From Alistipes sp. (GTDB lineage: Bacteria > Bacteroidota > Bacteroidia > Bacteroidales > Rikenellaceae), in assembly GCA_022511355.1 (NCBI GenBank), contig JAFLRS010000071.1, positions 1 through 9,233 on the forward strand: a stretch of 9,233 nt of DNA, in the 5' to 3' direction. The position numbers and the translations under genes were made by a program. This document shows positions 6,344 through 9,233 of the stretch, piece after piece; within the stretch, counting starts at the first letter, position 1, and each line of letters begins with the position of its first letter. Below the pieces are notes generated by a model that made no database searches, had not been told where the DNA came from, and was given only the letters and a program-made list of their open reading frames with translations.

Positions 6344-7504
6344 CTACTCGAAATCATCGCCGTAGACTGCCGACGGGATGTCGTGAAGATTGTACCGCGA
6401 CGCCATCGACATACCGTAGGCTCCCGCCGACTTAATCGTAAGCAAATCGCCGCGGCGGGTCTTGCGCAAACCCACATTCTCGTCGAATACGTCGGTCGAT
6501 TCGCACGCCGTACCCACCACCGTATACTTCGACATCGCCTCCTCCTCGGATGTGATGTTCTCGATGTTGTGGTACGAACCGTAAAGCGCCGGACGTATCA
6601 ACTCGGTCATGCTGGCATCGACAATCGCCAGACGACGACCCGTAGCCGTGGTCTTGTTGAACAACACTTTGGTTATCAGCTCGCCGCACTCGCCGACAAT
6701 CGCACGGCCGAATTCGAAATGAACCTCGCGGTCGCCGATGTCGAGATGATTGTGAACTATCGCGAACAACGATGCGAAATTGGGAATGGGTTCGTTCTCG
6801 GGCATATCGTAGTTGATGCCCAAACCGCCGCCCACATCCACGAATCGCAACTCGAAGCCCAGAGCCGTCAGATTCTTCACTATCACATTCACCTTGTTGC
6901 ACATATTCTCGAAAACGTGCAGCTCGCGTATCTGCGAACCGATGTGCAGGTGCAAACCTATGATATTCAGGTTCCTCAACCCCTTGATATGATTCACGTT
7001 GTCGAGTACCTCCTCGTAAGAAATTCCGAATTTGCTGTCGGCCTGTCCCGTGTCGATGCAGTGGTTGGTTTTGGGGTCGATGTCGGGATTGATTCGCAAC
7101 GCGATGTCGGTCGTGCGTCCCATCTCGCGCGACATGGCGTCGATAACCTCCAGCTCCTCGACCGACTCGCAGTTGATAGCCAGAATGTTCTGCTCTATCG
7201 CATACCGAAGTTCATGGTCGCGCTTGCCAACTCCCGCATAAACTATCCCCTTGGGGTCGAATCCCGTCTCGATAGCCTTGCGAAGCTCGTTGCCGCTCGC
7301 ACAGTCGATGCCCAATCCGAACTCGCGGATAATCGAAAGTATACGGTCGTCGTAATTGGCCTTGATGGCATAATGCACCTTATAATCGTATCGGCGCGAT
7401 TCGTAAACCACGCTCTCCAAAGTCTGACGCAACAACGCCGTGTCGTATAGATAAAACGGCGTCTCATAGGCCAGCAATCTTTTTCCCAATTGTCTGCTTA
7501 ACAT
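6344..7504 (-). CDS. lysA: Diaminopimelate decarboxylase
   Basis: 386 aa, within the family's range. It is a PLP enzyme of fold type III that decarboxylates meso-diaminopimelate to L-lysine, the last step of lysine synthesis in the cytoplasm. Visible motifs are HYAIKANYD with the PLP Schiff-base Lys48, GLGIDCASGNEL (63-74), GLHLHIGSQI with His187, the glycine loop VDVGGGLGINY (222-232), HFEFGRAIVGECG (262-274), VDASMTELIRPALYGSYHN (295-313), the catalytic CESTD (334-338) and SAGAYGMSMAS with Tyr363. The common EPGR motif reads EFGR here; Bacteroides-type LysA also departs from Pro at this site. GTACES replaces the more usual GP.CES. The ATG at 7504 is preceded by an A-rich 5' region typical of the phylum and by a strong own promoter. 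It follows the ubiA-like gene by 35 bp. The N-terminus starts straight at the barrel (LLAYETPFYLYD), and no aspartokinase fusion is present. Confidence 0.97.
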   Translation of the reverse strand: MLSRQLGKRLLAYETPFYLYDTALLRQTLESVVYESRRYDYKVHYAIKANYDDRILSIIREFGLGIDCASGNELRKAIETGFDPKGIVYAGVGKRDHELRYAIEQNILAINCESVEELEVIDAMSREMGRTTDIALRINPDIDPKTNHCIDTGQADSKFGISYEEVLDNVNHIKGLRNLNIIGLHLHIGSQIRELHVFENMCNKVNVIVKNLTALGFELRFVDVGGGLGINYDMPENEPIPNFASLFAIVHNHLDIGDREVHFEFGRAIVGECGELITKVLFNKTTATGRRLAIVDASMTELIRPALYGSYHNIENITSEEEAMSKYTVVGTACESTDVFDENVGLRKTRRGDLLTIKSAGAYGMSMASRYNLHDIPSAVYGDDFE

Positions 7505-7526
7505 ATTTTATCTGTTTTTTCCGCTG

Positions 7527-7558
7527 CAAAGATAGGGTTTCAACCGTAAATAATCAAA
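7527..7558 (-). promoter_or_regulatory. lysA promoter, Bacteroidetes sigma-factor type
   Basis: On the minus strand TTTG (7558-7555), a 20-nt spacer and TATCTTTG (7534-7527) match the Bacteroidetes consensus TTTG-N19-21-TAnnTTTG fully. The -33 element lies inside the last codons of the ubiA-like gene, and the -7 element is in the 35-bp gap. Transcription would start near 7520-7524 and give a short A-rich leader of about 16-20 nt before the lysA ATG. lysA can therefore be transcribed independently of the genes upstream. Confidence 0.75.
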
Positions 7559-8418
7559 TCGGCAATAACAAATAACGCAAACAAAAGACTCGCAATGCCG
7601 TTCAACGTGCCGAACGCTATACCGATATTGCGCTGACGGGACGGCGTAACAAGCACGTGCTGAAGAACAAGCAAGGCCGTGAAAACCGTACAGCCGCACC
7701 ACAAAGGCCATCCTTGAGGCATCATCGAAGCAAACAGCATCAATGCCGCAAAACTCACCGTATGCAGCGCGATGCTTATGCCCAGCGACGTGCGCTCCGA
7801 AAATCGGGAAGGTATCGAATGCAGACCGTTGCGGCGGTCGAACTCCGCATCCTGAAGGGCATATATGATGTCGAAACCCGCACACCACGTCATGACCAGC
7901 AGCGAAAGCGTACACGGAATCGCCGAAAGCTCCCCCGCAACCGCAATGTAGGCACCCGCGGGAGCTATGCCCAACGACAACCCCAGCACCAGATGAGCCA
8001 GCGAAGTGAACCGCTTGCACCAACTGTAAAACATGATGACCGCCAGCGCCACGGGCGACAATACGGCCGTAAGCTTGTTGATGGAGGCCGCAACCGCCAC
8101 GAAAAGCACCGCATTCACCGCCACGAAGAGAAGCGCGCGTGCGGGAGTGATGACTCCGGCCGGAATCTCGCGGCCGGCGGTTCGCGGATTGGCCGCATCT
8201 ATATCGCGGTCGGCCCAGCGATTGAAGCCCATAGCCACATTGCGGGCGAAAACCATACAGGCCGCAACCTGCAACAGCAGCAACAGCCATTCGCCCGTAT
8301 CGGGGATCTCCGCAACCCCGAACTTGAGCGCACATACGAATCCCGTCATCGCGAAAGGCATCGCAAAAACAGTGTGCGAAAACTTTACAAGTCTCAAATA
8401 GTCGATTATCCGTGCCAT
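7540..8418 (-). CDS. ubiA: UbiA-family polyprenyltransferase (4-hydroxybenzoate/menaquinone-pathway type)
   Basis: 292 aa, normal for UbiA. It is an integral membrane enzyme that joins a polyprenyl chain to an aromatic quinone precursor. The first Asp-rich motif NRWADRDID gives Asn66, Asp70 and Asp74 (NxxxDxxxD). The second, DIIYALQDAEFD, gives Asp183, Asp190 and Asp194 and is followed by RRNGLHSIPSRF. This second block is typical of the UbiA-like 4-hydroxybenzoate polyprenyltransferase branch, including enzymes of the futalosine menaquinone route (MqnP), and looks less like MenA. Most of the rest is hydrophobic helices. Bacteroidetes make menaquinone, not ubiquinone, so the symbol is a family label and a quinone-pathway role is inference. 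The ATG starts 2 bp after the receptor stop (TGAGTATG), so co-translation is likely. Its 3' end overlaps the -33 element of the lysA promoter. Confidence 0.92.
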   Translation of the reverse strand: MARIIDYLRLVKFSHTVFAMPFAMTGFVCALKFGVAEIPDTGEWLLLLLQVAACMVFARNVAMGFNRWADRDIDAANPRTAGREIPAGVITPARALLFVAVNAVLFVAVAASINKLTAVLSPVALAVIMFYSWCKRFTSLAHLVLGLSLGIAPAGAYIAVAGELSAIPCTLSLLVMTWCAGFDIIYALQDAEFDRRNGLHSIPSRFSERTSLGISIALHTVSFAALMLFASMMPQGWPLWCGCTVFTALLVLQHVLVTPSRQRNIGIAFGTLNGIASLLFALFVIADLIIYG

Positions 8419-8420
8419 AC

Positions 8421-9233
8421 TCAGAATTTAATCTTTACCCCCGCAAATACGCTGCGGGGCAGCGAAGGTCCGTAGATGTAGCCCGAATCGCGGTCGGCTC
8501 CGCAGTCGAAATCGCGCTGGTAGGCATTGAACAGATTCATGATTCCGCAATTTACCTCCAACAGCAGCTCGCGGTATATGGGAATGTCGTAACAGAACTT
8601 CACGTTCAAATCGAAAAAGTCGCGCGTGCGGACCGCGACATCGCGCTCAGTCCCCGAACCGGCAATGTGCTGAACCAGCATACGGCCCGTATAGGTCCCC
8701 GACAACGATATGTCGAACCGCTTGACCGGAACGATGGTCGATGTGAGATAGCCGTACACGTCGGGAGTGCGGAACATACGTCGTTCGGACGGAGTCGAAG
8801 GGTCGTCGCTCCACTGTTCGGCAACCTTGTAGCGGCTGCGCTGAACCGTAACGCCCAACTGCATCTGAAACCACTTGGTGAAAGCCGCCCGGCCCTCGAC
8901 ATTCACCCCCGCCACCGTAGCGCCGCTGCCGTTCGTGCGCTCCTTCAGCACGGCTCCCGACGAATCGGTCTCCCCAAGTTCGCGCAATACGAACACATCG
9001 TTGAGCGTGGTGTAGAACCCCTCTATCAACAGATTGGTCTGCACCGTTCCGAACTTGCCGTAAAGGTCGGCCGACACGCTTACGCTGTGCGAACGCTCCT
9101 CACGCAGGTTGTCGGCCAATCGTATCGCAACCCGCTCTCCGCCCACAATCGCAATGTGCATATCCTCGTCGAACGCCTGCGGAGCCCGGAATCCGCTCGA
9201 ATAGCTCACGCGCAGATTGACATTCTCCGTGGG
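8421..9233 (-). CDS. TonB-dependent outer-membrane receptor, C-terminal part (5' end outside window)
   Basis: 270 codons plus stop are visible. The frame stays open to the right edge, so plug, TonB box and signal peptide are not in the window. The visible part begins PTENVNLRVSYSSGFRAPQA, the barrel segment common to TonB-dependent receptors (RxSYxxGFRAPxxxE). It continues through alternating beta-strands (VQTNLLIEGFYTTLNDVFVL, FDISLSGTYTGRMLV, ELLLEVNCGIMNLFNAYQRD) to the C-terminal strand SVFAGVKIKF, whose final Phe is the outer-membrane protein targeting signal. The block GIMNLFNAYQRDFDCG with DSGYIYGPSLPR is of the ferric-siderophore/BtuB-like receptor type frequent in Bacteroidetes. No SusD partner follows; a UbiA-family gene begins 2 bp later. 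The cargo cannot be told from this fragment; iron chelate, haem or cobalamin are the usual candidates. Confidence 0.93.
   Translation of the reverse strand, partial: PTENVNLRVSYSSGFRAPQAFDEDMHIAIVGGERVAIRLADNLREERSHSVSVSADLYGKFGTVQTNLLIEGFYTTLNDVFVLRELGETDSSGAVLKERTNGSGATVAGVNVEGRAAFTKWFQMQLGVTVQRSRYKVAEQWSDDPSTPSERRMFRTPDVYGYLTSTIVPVKRFDISLSGTYTGRMLVQHIAGSGTERDVAVRTRDFFDLNVKFCYDIPIYRELLLEVNCGIMNLFNAYQRDFDCGADRDSGYIYGPSLPRSVFAGVKIKF

Noticed and set aside
6269..7450. 393-codon open frame on the plus strand opposite lysA
   Set aside because: lysA on the minus strand has all catalytic motifs. The plus-strand frame shows none and is a codon-bias shadow.
1..9233. CRISPR array, tRNA/rRNA genes, insertion sequences, attachment sites
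   Set aside because: No regularly spaced repeats, transposase or integrase frames, or tRNA-like cloverleaf sequences were seen in the few intergenic stretches.

Overview
This window most likely comes from the chromosome of a gut-type Bacteroidales bacterium. A moderately GC-rich member such as Alistipes (Rikenellaceae) would fit, but the genus is inference. The grounds are a TonB-dependent receptor of Bacteroidetes style, Bacteroidetes-type promoter elements (TTTG / TAnnTTTG), little use of strong Shine-Dalgarno sites, and a LysA whose PLP-phosphate segment resembles Bacteroides LysA. Every supported gene lies on the minus strand, so transcription runs right to left.

Read in transcription order from the right edge: (1) the C-terminal part of a TonB-dependent outer-membrane receptor, cut by the window edge; (2) two bases later, a UbiA-family polyprenyltransferase with both Asp-rich motifs; (3) lysA, diaminopimelate decarboxylase, with a near-ideal promoter of its own overlapping the end of the ubiA-like gene; (4) an intergenic region of about 190 bp with a candidate promoter, a perfect 9-bp hairpin and a possible 21-codon upstream ORF; (5) a complete tripartite RND efflux operon in the order adaptor (MFP), inner-membrane RND pump, outer-membrane factor. 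The three efflux genes are tightly packed (3-bp gap, then a 4-bp ATGA overlap). Together they should form an envelope-spanning, proton-driven exporter of hydrophobic or amphipathic compounds. The substrate cannot be read from the sequence.

The leftmost 283 bp contain no supported gene. Just after the outer-membrane-factor stop there are three consecutive hairpins, two of them with the form of intrinsic terminators. Beyond them is a C/G-rich palindrome overlapping a G-quadruplex motif, and then a stretch at the edge that looks like a dispersed intergenic repeat.

The protein-coding content is ordinary core or accessory bacterial biology, and I see no sign of a new defence, mobile or biosynthetic system. 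The points most worth a second look are the structured leader of the efflux operon, the terminator/palindrome/G4 cluster at the left, the Arg in place of the usual proton-relay Lys of the pump, and the 2-bp link between the receptor and the prenyltransferase.
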